A stretch of DNA of 64,000 nucleotides from Lysinibacillus fusiformis (GTDB lineage: Bacteria; Bacillota; Bacilli; Bacillales_A; Planococcaceae). The notes beneath the pieces are model-generated. The model saw only the letters and a list, made by a program, of their open reading frames with translations. It searched no databases and was not told where the DNA came from. Positions 34,266 through 42,731 of the stretch are shown here, piece by piece (position 1 is the first letter of the stretch; the number at the start of each line of letters is the position of its first letter). The position numbers and the translations under genes are program-made. The stretch covers positions 496,001 through 560,000 of the forward strand of contig NZ_PDFK01000003.1 of NCBI RefSeq assembly GCF_002845985.1, given 5' to 3'.

Positions 34266-34554
34266 TTCGTGAGAATCCACTCCTCTTCGCGAGTATTTCA
34301 CCCCTCTTCGCGAGTATTTCACTCCTCTTCGCGAGTATTTCACCCCTCTTCGCGAGTATTTCACCCCTCTTCGCGAGTATTTCACCCCTCTTCGCGAGTA
34401 TTTCACCCCTCTCCGCGAGTATTTCACTCCTCTTCGCGAGTATTTCACCCCTCTTCGCGAGTATTTCACTCCTCTCCGCGAGTATTTCACTCCTCTTCGC
34501 GAGTATTTCACTCCTCTCCGCGAGTATTTCACTTCTCTCCGCGAATATTCACAT
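34266..34554. repeat. 21-bp tandem repeat (minisatellite), about 14 units
   Basis: A 21-bp unit (CTCTTCGCGAGTATTTCACYC) is repeated head to tail: twelve units with cores at 34288, 34309 and every 21 bp to 34519, plus degenerate units at both ends. Units differ mainly at two positions (TTCGCG/TCCGCG and ACCC/ACTC). Each contains the palindrome TCGCGA or CGCG. Because 21 is divisible by 3, all frames remain open and give fake heptapeptide-repeat ORFs on both strands. It lies just upstream of a Ger(x)C gene. Confidence 0.95.
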
Positions 34555-34650
34555 CCGTCATAGCCTATTCTCTATTCAACATTCATACTTATAAATCCTT
34601 ATATTTTTGTCAAAACTATTTGATAACTAACCAAATATAAAAGTAGGGAC

Positions 34651-35817
34651 ATGATGACAAAAAAACATATCGTATTTCTCCTATTCATTTTAACGTCTGC
34701 CTTTTTTATGACCGGTTGTTGGGATGTGACGGAGCCTCAAAGAATGTATTATGTCAATGCCGTTGGGGTAGATTATGAGGATAATCAGTACAAGGTTTAT
34801 CTACAAATTATTAATTTTGCTGATGTAGCGAAATCCGATCAGCCTAGTGGCAATGTTGCACCTGCTGAAGTAGGCTTTGCTGAAGGTAAAACCGTGGAAG
34901 AAGCAATTTATAAATTGTATCGTTCCTCTGACCAGGAGATTTTTTGGGGGCATATGAGGTATTTGCTCTTTACAGAACGAGCCATGGAAAATGAACGAAG
35001 TATCCCTGTGATTGATACGTTCATTCGTTTTCGAGAGACTCGTTATCATATTTGGGTCTACAGTACAACGGACCCTATTAAAGATGTCATGCTTATCACA
35101 CCGATTTTAAGAAATTCTCTGACTTCTTCAAAATTAAGTAATCCTGTCAATACAACGCAACAAGAATCCTTTATTGAGCCTCAAAACTTAAGAAATTTAA
35201 TTATTGGTTTAAATGAACCGAGCCATGAGGTCAGTATCCCCTACGTGTCCATCATGAAAGATTGGGAAACGATGGATGAAGAAGTTGAAGAAACAACGTT
35301 CTCAGGTGTAGGAATTCTCTCAAAGGATGGCTTTAAAGGCTTTATTAAGAATTCTGCAGCAAAAGGCAATCAATGGATGCATAATGAAACTAGTCGCGGA
35401 GAGGTCACCTTTAAATTAGAAGGTGGCGAAAGAGATTATCTAACCGCTGATTTAGATAAATTAGATGTCAAAGTGAAGCCTGTCATTAAGAATAACCAAG
35501 TGACATTTGATATTACGATTCATTTGCGTGCTACCTTGAATGGATTTAAGGGAAAAATAAACTCTGATGAGGTGAGAGCCAATATTATAAAAGAAGTAAA
35601 AAAACAAATATTGACAACCTATGAGGAAGGTTTAAAGTTGGACGTTGATATTTATCGTTTTTCAGAGTATCTCTATCGCTCCAACGTCAAGACGTGGAAA
35701 AAGTTAGAGAAAGATGGAAAAATCCCTTTAACAAAGGATTCCATTGGGGACATAACGATCCAAGTAACAAAAATAAACCCGGGTCGTAAAACGTATGAAG
35801 AAACCATTGAAGAATAA
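34651..35817 (+). CDS. Ger(x)C family spore germination lipoprotein
   Basis: A 388-residue protein of the GerAC family. A lipoprotein signal (FLLFILTSAFFMTGC, lipobox ending at Cys23) is followed by WDVTEPQRMYYVNAVGVDYED, the conserved Ger(x)C N-terminal block. A C-terminal domain follows (IKEVKKQILTTYEEGLKLDV DIYRFSEYLYR). In germinant receptors the C subunit is a lipoprotein on the outer face of the spore inner membrane, working with A and B membrane subunits. No A or B gene is present nearby, so this is an orphan C subunit. Confidence 0.9.
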   Translation: MMTKKHIVFLLFILTSAFFMTGCWDVTEPQRMYYVNAVGVDYEDNQYKVYLQIINFADVAKSDQPSGNVAPAEVGFAEGKTVEEAIYKLYRSSDQEIFWGHMRYLLFTERAMENERSIPVIDTFIRFRETRYHIWVYSTTDPIKDVMLITPILRNSLTSSKLSNPVNTTQQESFIEPQNLRNLIIGLNEPSHEVSIPYVSIMKDWETMDEEVEETTFSGVGILSKDGFKGFIKNSAAKGNQWMHNETSRGEVTFKLEGGERDYLTADLDKLDVKVKPVIKNNQVTFDITIHLRATLNGFKGKINSDEVRANIIKEVKKQILTTYEEGLKLDVDIYRFSEYLYRSNVKTWKKLEKDGKIPLTKDSIGDITIQVTKINPGRKTYEETIEE

Positions 35818-35999
35818 GACCCCTATACTTGTCAATCAAAACATAGCTGCCAGCAGACAATATATATGATGGAAAGCTGTATAGCCTGTTTTAGAATGAT
35901 CGGAGGCATCATATTTTCTGACGGATTGATTTGTTGTCTGTATGCTTACTACAAATTAAAAATCTCAGCTAATATGAATAGTTGACCCTAAAACAAAAA
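35818..35999. other. spacer after the first Ger(x)C gene
   Basis: No gene or strong structure seen. Confidence 0.4.
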
Positions 36000-36594
36000 A
36001 CCAGGTGCTCATCTTTGAGGAGCATCTGGTTTTATTGTGAAAGTGAATCTTACTAATTTGCTTAGTTTTGATTCGTTATAATACTACGATAAGTTGGAGC
36101 ACTGAACAAGTTAAAATATTTTCCAATAAACTTTTAAGGGAATTTAATGGTTTTTCGAGAAAATAAATTGCCCTTTCAAATTTTATAGTGTTCATTCTAT
36201 AAAATACTTTGCAGAGCAAGTAAACAAAAGGACCAGTCACTCTCCATGAGCGCTGGTCCTCTCATGTTGTTGAAAAAGATGCTATTTTACTAAAATTCTA
36301 TTGCTTGTTTTGTTTTTCAACACTATGAAAATCTCCTTGATCACTATACAAATATACAAAAAGGACTAGATCCCTACATCCTCATGTGGGTCCTAGCCTT
36401 TTTAGTGAAAGTGAATCTTACTAATTTTGCTTAGCTTTTGATTCAATTAAGAATACGTCTAAATTCCATAAAGGTTTCATTTTTTCGTTAAAAATCGATA
36501 ATGCTACACAAAAAGACCAGGAAAACACGAAAAATGTGCTCCTGGTCCCTTTGTGAAAAGTGAATGTTACTAGTTTGCTTTAGTTTTTGTATTC
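36000..36594 (-). repeat. array of terminator hairpins with a conserved 38-42-bp tail
   Basis: Three modules each consist of a CCAGG- or CTAGG-type hairpin (36000-36030, 36363-36398, 36515-36547) followed on the plus strand by a conserved GTGAAAGTGAATCTTACTAA..GATTC tail (36037-36074, 36405-36444, 36553-36594). A fourth hairpin lies at 36230-36259. Read on the minus strand each tail carries a stop codon after protein-like C-termini (for example FLIESKAKQN), then the hairpin and T-run. The array therefore looks like the 3' ends of successive, decayed copies of a small minus-strand gene. Confidence 0.6.
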
Positions 36595-36651
36595 TACTAA
36601 TGAGTTAGACGAGTGATGTTTTAAAAAAGTTACATCTATTTTAAAAAGTTT

Positions 36652-36960
36652 TTATTCCACCAATTTTACAACAAAATCAAACATGCCCTCCGCACCATCT
36701 ATCGTAATAATGGACATAGAATACATTCCTTCTGGCATAGTATAGCTTCCTTTTTCCAGTATTGCCGTATGTGCTTTTCCAGCTGCTAATGTCCCTTGAG
36801 CCCATAGCTTGCCATCTGAGTCAATCATTTTCCAACTAAATTGTTGTGTGCCTTTATTTTTCACACTGTATTGAATGCCTAGCTTGTCTGGTGAATGGTT
36901 ACTATAAAAGGTGTCATGAAACTCACCATTTCCAGTTGTTCCATCACATAATTTATAGAA
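36652..36960 (-). pseudogene. 5'-disrupted beta-sandwich protein (BsuPI-like)
   Basis: The 3' part is open and reads QYSVKNKGTQQFSWKMIDSD ... GKAHTAILEKGSYTMPEGMY SMSIIT, resembling the BsuPI intracellular protease-inhibitor/Ig-like fold. Upstream coding continues in frame (LCDGTTGNGEFHDTFYSNHS) but hits a TAG near 36955, and no start with a ribosome site exists. Further coding-like sequence lies in a shifted frame. Probably a pseudogene; the family call is tentative. Confidence 0.55.
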
Positions 36961-37031
36961 AGCCTATGGTACACTGCTACTTCCTTTTTTTGGGGTTGAA
37001 CAGCATTTTTCATAATTCTCAATTTTCTCTC

Positions 37032-37149
37032 TATTTCCCAGGCAATTAACTACTTCAATATAGAGAATCAGTATACTATAGTAGTGTAAAGCTAATTAGC
37101 CTTACACCTCCAAGACTTGTTACTAGGGTCACTGTTCATGCAGTGACCC
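37032..37149. repeat. two-hairpin intergenic element, copy B
   Basis: Second copy of the element at 6522-6641. Palindrome GTGTAAAGCTAATTAGCCTTACAC (37084-37107); linker CTCCAAGACTTGTTACTA; perfect hairpin GGGTCACTG (37126-37134) with CAGTGACCC (37141-37149). Substitutions between copies preserve both stems. It ends 2 bp before the glyoxalase-like remnant. Confidence 0.7.
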
Positions 37150-37151
37150 GC

Positions 37152-37361
37152 TTATGATTGATAAACCCCTAAAGGATTTCCATCTTTTGTTTTTCCCTCC
37201 CCTCCTAGAGCATTGACTTTCACATCATGATCCACTAAAAATTGATAGGTCTCTTCAATATTGCGCGACATGTAATTAAAATTACCAACCCAAAATATTT
37301 CTCTGGAAAACATCATGGCTGATGTTCCTTTGCTTTTACTAAGCAAGTGACGGTTGGACAT
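37152..37361 (-). pseudogene. glyoxalase/VOC-type remnant
   Basis: The 70-codon frame has a C-terminal part (YMSRNIEETYQFLVDHDVKV ... GGEGKTKDGNPLGVYQS) like the last betaalphabeta unit of a vicinal-oxygen-chelate protein. It lacks the first half, and no ribosome site precedes the ATG. VOC enzymes are about 120-150 residues. Interpreted as a truncated, non-functional copy. Confidence 0.55.
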
Positions 37362-37647
37362 TGTTTAGCGATTATCATGACAGCTGCCCCGTCCTATATA
37401 GAAGCTTAAAAGCAATATGTCCTCATACCATTTTGCCGATAATTTGGGTTCGAGATAAAAATAGCTTCTACACCTATTACTATTTCCTTCATTGCCATTT
37501 CCTCCATTTCCTCGCTTTTATACATACAGGTTCCCTTTCCATACTTTACTTTCCTCCAAAAAGAATCTCGTCGATATCGATTATTTTGCATGGCTTTTGC
37601 TTATCCTTAATAGTATCGGAAATGACTTAGCCCTTTTCCTAGAGGAG

Positions 37648-38841
37648 GTGCCCATCATCAAACACACACTATTTTTCATCCTACTGCTTAGCGTGATTCT
37701 CTTGCTAGGTGGCTGTTGGAATAAACGAGAGTTAAACGAATTAGCCATTGTTACGGCTGTTGGGGTCGATAAATCAGACGAGCTTGTTGAAATCTCCGTT
37801 CAAATCGTTAACCCTAGTCAAGTAGCCTCGAACAAAGCAACCAGCTTTCAAGTTCCTGTTTTCACCTATCACGCAAAGGGAAAATCCTTATTTGATGCCA
37901 TTCGAAAATTAACAACGCTAACGCCAAGGAAGCCTTATTATGCACATGCTCAGATCATTATTATTGGAGAGGAAATGGCTAAAGAAGGAATGAATAGCAT
38001 TTTGGATTTATTTCAAAGAGATGCTGAGGGTCGGAGCGAATTTAACATTATCGTTACCCAAGAATCGACTGCACAAGAAATTTTAAGTGTTTTAACACCG
38101 CTAGAGGATGTTCCTGCCAGTAAAATGTTTAAATCCTTAAAGGTTTCAGAAGCTGCATGGGGAACGACAGAATCTGTAATTTTAGATGATTTAGTCCAAT
38201 CTTTAGGTGGTATTGATCATAGTGCCGTATTACCTTCTATTCAAATACTCGGAGATGCGGATATTGGAAAATCTATTAGCAATATAGAAAAAATTGAGAG
38301 CCCTGTACAATTACAATATGGTGGAATGGCCGTTTTTAAAAATTATAAGCTAATTGGCTTTTTAACCGAACAAGAAAGCAGAGATTATAATTTTTTAAAC
38401 AATCATATAAAAAGCACGTTTGAAAATATTGCCTGCCCTGAGCAAGGAAAAATATCGACAGAAATTATCAATTCTTCAACAAAAGTGACGGGCCATTTTC
38501 AAAATGACAGCCCTTCCATTACGATTCAACTTGATATTGACCAAAACATAGCTGAGGTAGGTTGTCATCTGGATTTAACGAAACCTGAAACTATCGATGC
38601 ATTAAATAAAGAGACGAGTAGACAAATTAAAGAGAGCTTAGAACGCACGCTTCATACGATCCAACAAACCTATCAAGCCGACATTTTAAAATTTAGTGAA
38701 GTGCTACACCGAGAGGACTACCATGCATGGAATCGAATAAAAAAAGACTGGCCAACCCTTTATCCCGAGCTAATCGTTCGTATTAAGGTCGATGTTCATA
38801 CAAAAGGAATCGGGACTGCTACAAAATTAAAACTAAATTAA
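37648..38841 (+). CDS. Ger(x)C family spore germination lipoprotein, second copy
   Basis: About 395 residues of the GerAC family: lipoprotein signal LFFILLLSVILLLGGC, then WNKRELNELAIVTAVGVDKS and the C-terminal block QIKESLERTLHTIQQTYQAD ILKFSEVLHR. The start is odd. A strong GGAGG (37644-37648) is followed at the ideal 8 nt by ATC (37657), not ATG. The only legal start nearby, GTG at 37648, overlaps the ribosome site. Either ATC is used, or the original ATG was lost. No A or B receptor gene is nearby. Confidence 0.8.
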   Translation: MPIIKHTLFFILLLSVILLLGGCWNKRELNELAIVTAVGVDKSDELVEISVQIVNPSQVASNKATSFQVPVFTYHAKGKSLFDAIRKLTTLTPRKPYYAHAQIIIIGEEMAKEGMNSILDLFQRDAEGRSEFNIIVTQESTAQEILSVLTPLEDVPASKMFKSLKVSEAAWGTTESVILDDLVQSLGGIDHSAVLPSIQILGDADIGKSISNIEKIESPVQLQYGGMAVFKNYKLIGFLTEQESRDYNFLNNHIKSTFENIACPEQGKISTEIINSSTKVTGHFQNDSPSITIQLDIDQNIAEVGCHLDLTKPETIDALNKETSRQIKESLERTLHTIQQTYQADILKFSEVLHREDYHAWNRIKKDWPTLYPELIVRIKVDVHTKGIGTATKLKLN

Positions 38842-38850
38842 GCAACCAAA

Positions 38851-38887
38851 AATGACCAGACTCTTTTTCAGAGTGCTGGTCATTTCC
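38851..38887 (+). terminator. terminator of the second Ger(x)C gene
   Basis: AATGACCAG-ACTCT / AGAGT-CTGGTCATT stem. Confidence 0.75.
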
Positions 38888-39147
38888 ATTAACAGCCGCT
38901 TCAAATGTAATGAGTGACGTTTCTTGATTAGGTTGTTTTAAGATACGTGTAATTCGCTGAACATATTATGCCAAAGAAAAATGGGAACATAGAGCTAACT
39001 ATCATTATCTTGTAAATTTGAATTGAACGTTTAATTCAATATTTCTATTGATTTCATGTTGATGACCATTTAATGTACAAATTAGCACAAATTATCAAAA
39101 AATACTTTCGCTGAAACAGTACTATTAAGTCGAGAAAGGATGATGGT
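38888..39147. other. spacer before the AraC gene
   Basis: Contains the AraC-gene ribosome site (AAAGGATGATGG). No other gene is seen. Confidence 0.4.
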
Positions 39148-40014
39148 ATGGATTATTTTGAAAGAATACAAAACGCCATAGAGTTTATTGAGGACAATCT
39201 ACAGGAAAAGTTAACGATCACAGCTATTTCTTCCCAATCTTACTTTTCTGCATTTCATTTCCAACGACTTTTTCAAGCTATTACAGGATTTTCGGTACAG
39301 CAGTATATTCGCAACAGAAGGCTTTCTGAAGCGGCCTCTCTATTAGTAACTACTCCCAAGAACATACTGGAAATTGCGATCAACTTTCAATATGGTTCTC
39401 AAGAGGCGTTTACACGAGCATTCGTTCAATATTTTGGCGTCACACCTGCTAAGTACCGAAAAGAAGCCAACTCCATACCACTTCTAACCAAAATGAACTT
39501 TTTGGATTATAAACTGGAAGGAGAACTCCCTATGCAGCGACCAGAAATACTTCAATTACCTAAAAAATGTATCACTGGCTATGAATACAAAACGTCCTTA
39601 CAAAACGATCAGTATTATGCAGACATCCCAAGCTTTTATTTAGATTTTGGCCAACAGCAGTATTATGAGCGAATCTCACATAAGGTAGCCCCTAATATGG
39701 CATATGGCATTTCTACAGGTTTTCAAGAGGATGGTCAATTTTCCTTTATTGTAGGAGAGGAAGTTCATTGCTTTGAGGAGCAATTAGAGAAAGGCTTCGT
39801 TCACCTTGAAATTCCTGCTGGTAAATATGCGGAATTCACATTGAATAGCACTGCGGAAGGAATTCAAAATACAAGACGTTACATTTACGGAGTATGGCTA
39901 CCAAACTCTAATTATGAGCGAGATGCAGGCCCTGATTTTGAAATAACCGATGTCATGCAATCTATCTATCCACATGATATGAAGATGACAATATACATTC
40001 CCATTAAAGAATAA
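39148..40014 (+). CDS. AraC-family regulator with GyrI-like effector domain
   Basis: A 288-residue regulator. The N-terminal double HTH (residues 8-105) shows IEDNLQEKLTITAISSQSYF SAFHFQRLFQ and IAINFQYGSQEAFTRAFVQY FGVTPAKYRK. The C-terminal GyrI-like domain covers about 130-288 (RPEILQLPKKCITGYEYKT, FVHLEIPAGKYAEFTL, DFEITDVM). This layout matches Rob/YdeE-like regulators that sense small molecules. It is followed after 15 bp by a GNAT gene, most likely an operon. Confidence 0.9.
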   Translation: MDYFERIQNAIEFIEDNLQEKLTITAISSQSYFSAFHFQRLFQAITGFSVQQYIRNRRLSEAASLLVTTPKNILEIAINFQYGSQEAFTRAFVQYFGVTPAKYRKEANSIPLLTKMNFLDYKLEGELPMQRPEILQLPKKCITGYEYKTSLQNDQYYADIPSFYLDFGQQQYYERISHKVAPNMAYGISTGFQEDGQFSFIVGEEVHCFEEQLEKGFVHLEIPAGKYAEFTLNSTAEGIQNTRRYIYGVWLPNSNYERDAGPDFEITDVMQSIYPHDMKMTIYIPIKE

Positions 40015-40029
40015 AAAGGAGCAACATCA

Positions 40030-40611
40030 ATGATTATTGAAAAAGTATTTAAACAATTCCCAATCTTACATTCAACAACTTTGGAATTAAAAAAAATAGA
40101 AGAATCCCATTTACAAGAATTATTTGCCATTTATGATAATGACAAAGTATTTGAGTACTGCGGAATCATCCCAAAACACAACTTACAAACTGTTCAAAAA
40201 ATGATTGCTCATTTTGAACGAGATTATTCGAAGAAAAGCAGAATTAAATGGGGTATTTTCGAAAAATCACAAAGTGAAAAACTAGTAGGTATTATCGAAG
40301 CAATGGACTTTAATCAAAAAGTAGATATGGTAACAATTGGTTACTATTTAGCTGAGACATCTTGGGGCAAAGGCATCGCTACAGAGGCAGTCGAAATCAT
40401 TGTGAAATTTTTATTAGAGGATGTAAATGTTAATCGAATTCAAGCTGAGGTCATGCCGTTAAATGAGCCTTCGAAAAAAGTCCTGCTAAAAAATGGCTTT
40501 TTAAAAGAGGGTCTATTGAGACAAGCTTCATTATGGTCTGGTAAAGGAGTTGTCGATTTAGAAATATATAGTTTATTGCAAGGCGATTGCAAACATGATC
40601 TGCAAAGCTAG
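40030..40611 (+). CDS. GNAT acetyltransferase (RimJ/RimL type)
   Basis: A 193-residue acetyltransferase with a STTLELKKIEESHLQELFAI N-terminus and TIGYYLAETSWGKGIATEAV EIIVKFL as the acetyl-CoA site, followed by PLNEPSKKVLLKNGFLKEGL. It is related to the one at 9192. AAAAGGAGC precedes the ATG. Co-transcribed with the AraC regulator, which may control it in response to its substrate. Confidence 0.88.
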   Translation: MIIEKVFKQFPILHSTTLELKKIEESHLQELFAIYDNDKVFEYCGIIPKHNLQTVQKMIAHFERDYSKKSRIKWGIFEKSQSEKLVGIIEAMDFNQKVDMVTIGYYLAETSWGKGIATEAVEIIVKFLLEDVNVNRIQAEVMPLNEPSKKVLLKNGFLKEGLLRQASLWSGKGVVDLEIYSLLQGDCKHDLQS

Positions 40612-40638
40612 ACTCTACTTGTGAGTCTAGTCTTTTCT
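40608..40638 (+). terminator. terminator of the AraC-GNAT operon
   Basis: CTAGACTC / GAGTCTAG stem followed by TCTTTTCTTTT. Confidence 0.85.
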
Positions 40639-40752
40639 TTTATTCTACAAACAATTGGACATTTTACCATCTCCCAAATGCTCTTTGACATAGATTAGAA
40701 ATAGGTGCCTCGTGCTAGCAAGACATTCAAACCATAAAGGAGCGTTTAAGGA

Positions 40753-41184
40753 ATGGATGAAAACAGATCTTTAACACGAATGAATTGGGAGTTTAATAAT
40801 TATCATAAGTTTGCTAAATGCTATTGTGCCTCAAAGAATTTTTGCTCAGGTTACTATTCTGACATCGATCATCATGTGGATGAGGAAGAGTCATATACAA
40901 TCAAATACTATAATAGCCCCCAATATGAAAAAACATATAAGAAGAAGGAGCAAGCCAAAAAGCAGTGTGACAGTTGTATTTGCCATCATTTAGAATATTT
41001 TAAACTTGGAACTTTAGTCGATGTATACCTCTCGAACGGCTGTCAATTTTTAAGTATTTACTTTATCTATCTTGATTCGCAAAGTTGCTGTGGGTATTTC
41101 CTTCAAATAGATGATCAAGCCGTTCCTGTGATGATTGACTGTCGACAAATTGATGCGATACGCAAAGCTTGTTCTGCAAGCTAA
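40753..41184 (+). CDS. cysteine-rich protein resembling CotY/CotZ-type spore coat proteins
   Basis: A 143-residue protein with ten Cys, clustered as CYCASKNFC, CDSCIC and SCCGYF. The C-terminal half (GTLVDVYLSNGCQFLSIYFI and VPVMIDCRQIDAIR) recalls the C-terminal part of the CotY/CotZ/ExsY crust and exosporium proteins, which crosslink through cysteines. The N-terminal half is not recognised. AAGGAG lies 12 nt upstream of the ATG. Coat location is inference from composition and weak similarity. Monocistronic with its own terminator. Confidence 0.5.
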   Translation: MDENRSLTRMNWEFNNYHKFAKCYCASKNFCSGYYSDIDHHVDEEESYTIKYYNSPQYEKTYKKKEQAKKQCDSCICHHLEYFKLGTLVDVYLSNGCQFLSIYFIYLDSQSCCGYFLQIDDQAVPVMIDCRQIDAIRKACSAS

Positions 41185-41190
41185 TACTTT

Positions 41191-41220
41191 GGCTCTTCCC
41201 TTTTGGGAGTAGCCTTTTTT
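41191..41220 (+). terminator. terminator of the Cys-rich gene
   Basis: GGCTCTTCCC / GGGAGTAGCC stem with T6. Confidence 0.9.
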
Positions 41221-41231
41221 ATGGTTAAAGA

Positions 41232-41273
41232 AAGGAAAAAGGCTGGTTATTTGCTATAAAAGCATCACCAGCC
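41232..41273 (-). terminator. terminator of the alpha/beta-hydrolase gene
   Basis: GGCTGGT / ACCAGCC stem with a minus-strand TTTTTCC tail. Confidence 0.8.
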
Positions 41274-41281
41274 AAAAATAA

Positions 41282-42127
41282 CTATCCTTCGTTTATCCAT
41301 GCAATTAATTGTTCATCAAAATATTCAGGTTCTTCCAGCATAGGATTATGACCACTTTTTTCAAAAATAACTTTCTTTACATGAGGAGTACACTCCATTG
41401 CATCCCATAATGATACAGGCGCAACTAAATAATCATACCTACCTAGACCGACAAAAATCGGCATGTTTAAGTGATGTATTTGCTGTAAAAGGTTCTGCTC
41501 AGCAAAAGCTACACCCCAAAGATAATCAATGATTTCCATATTTGGATACACGCCATCCCATGTAGAGGTAGCGTTGAATGTGTAATCATAAAAGCTATGT
41601 GCACCCATCCGAATACACATATGAACAAAACGTCGTTCAGGTTCTCTCTTTAGATCCTGTTCCAATAAAGCAATATCCTGCTGAAATTGATGTTTACGCT
41701 TCGCACTTGCATATGCCTCAAAATAAGACAAACTTTGTTGCTGTCTCTTTTGGCTATTCGTTGTTGCTGTATTTAATAGGATCATTTTTTGAACATGCTG
41801 AGGGTAGGCTTTGGCATACGCCACCGCCATAAATGCATGCCCCGAATGCCCTGCAATAATTAAGTCATCTAGCTTTAGGATTTGTCTTGCATGCTCTATA
41901 TCCTCCACTATTTTATCCAATGTATAATCAGCTTGTTTAAATGCACGAGTTGGCTTGCCAAATCCTCGATGATCTAAAAAAATAAGCTGAAAATGTTGGG
42001 AAAAGTTTTCAGAGAACAAACGCGGATAATAAACACTGCTACCCACCACCAAAATCGGCTGACCTTGCCCTTTTATACAATAATTTAATTCAAATCCATC
42101 ACAAATTATTTTTTGATAAGTCATCAT
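41282..42127 (-). CDS. alpha/beta-fold hydrolase
   Basis: A 281-residue hydrolase. The nucleophile elbow is AGHSGHAFM (Ser about 95), the acid is the Asp in GLGRYDYLVAP (about 227), and the His lies in EKSGHNPMLEEP (about 257). An HRGFGKP loop precedes them. The fold and motifs match the proline-iminopeptidase/epoxide-hydrolase-like group; substrate unknown. AGAGGAT lies 5 nt before the first of two adjacent ATGs. Stand-alone gene. Confidence 0.87.
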   Translation of the reverse strand: MMTYQKIICDGFELNYCIKGQGQPILVVGSSVYYPRLFSENFSQHFQLIFLDHRGFGKPTRAFKQADYTLDKIVEDIEHARQILKLDDLIIAGHSGHAFMAVAYAKAYPQHVQKMILLNTATTNSQKRQQQSLSYFEAYASAKRKHQFQQDIALLEQDLKREPERRFVHMCIRMGAHSFYDYTFNATSTWDGVYPNMEIIDYLWGVAFAEQNLLQQIHHLNMPIFVGLGRYDYLVAPVSLWDAMECTPHVKKVIFEKSGHNPMLEEPEYFDEQLIAWINEG

Positions 42128-42279
42128 CTTAATCCTCTTTTCTTGTTTTGTTTAATCACTTCCTTTCCTCTTGATGTTCCCGTGTCTTTTCCATTGAACG
42201 CTCTAGCATTCTATCACCTCATGAATGTTACTATGACATAAACAATACCATTCCTACAGGTTTCTAGCAATTCGAGATC

Positions 42280-42698
42280 ATGTATAATAAACAAAAGGAT
42301 CAGCATTCCTTAGTAGGCACTCCAGCTAGCCAAGAAGAAATTGTAGCTGATCAGCAGCAACCTCATGTACAATTTCATGCTGATTATGTAACATTCATTG
42401 AAATATTTGGGGGTGCCTATGCTGGAATAGCAGTTCATGCTTTTTCTAATGGCTCTAATATTGGAAACGAAACCGTTGTCGATTATAACTAACCCTGGAT
42501 TTTCGTCACCAATACAAAGATGTTCTATCTCCAAACATTCTAGACACTAGCTATGTCTTTTCAATGGATGGTGAGGGCAATCCCATTTTTATCGATTCAT
42601 CAGGTAAGGTTTTCATTTGTTATCATGATTCGGGAGAAATGAGGCTATTAGTAGATTCATTCGAATTGTTGATTGAAGATTATTTTCGCGAATGGTAA
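42280..42698 (+). pseudogene. SUKH (SMI1/KNR4-like) protein gene with frameshift
   Basis: The first frame (HADYVTFIEIFGGAYAGIAV, then NGSNIGNETVVD) stops at 42492. The adjacent frame continues LTLDFRHQYKDVLSPNIL, YVFSMDGEGNPIFIDSSGKV, and LLVDSFELLIEDYFREW to 42698. The joined product has the SUKH fold pattern found in immunity proteins of polymorphic toxin systems. A single frameshift near 42484 breaks it, and the N-terminus looks shortened with a weak ribosome site. It may be a recent pseudogene or a sequencing error. Confidence 0.75.
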
Positions 42699-42731
42699 TT
42701 TATTATAAAATATAACGAGAGGGTTAATAAT

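Noticed and set aside
34266-34554. CRISPR array
   Set aside because: Repeats are contiguous with no spacers and no cas genes are present.
34197-34640. Open frames through the 21-bp repeat on both strands (heptapeptide repeats)
   Set aside because: A 21-bp period keeps every frame open; there is no ribosome site and no signal for translation, so the ORFs are artefacts of the repeat.
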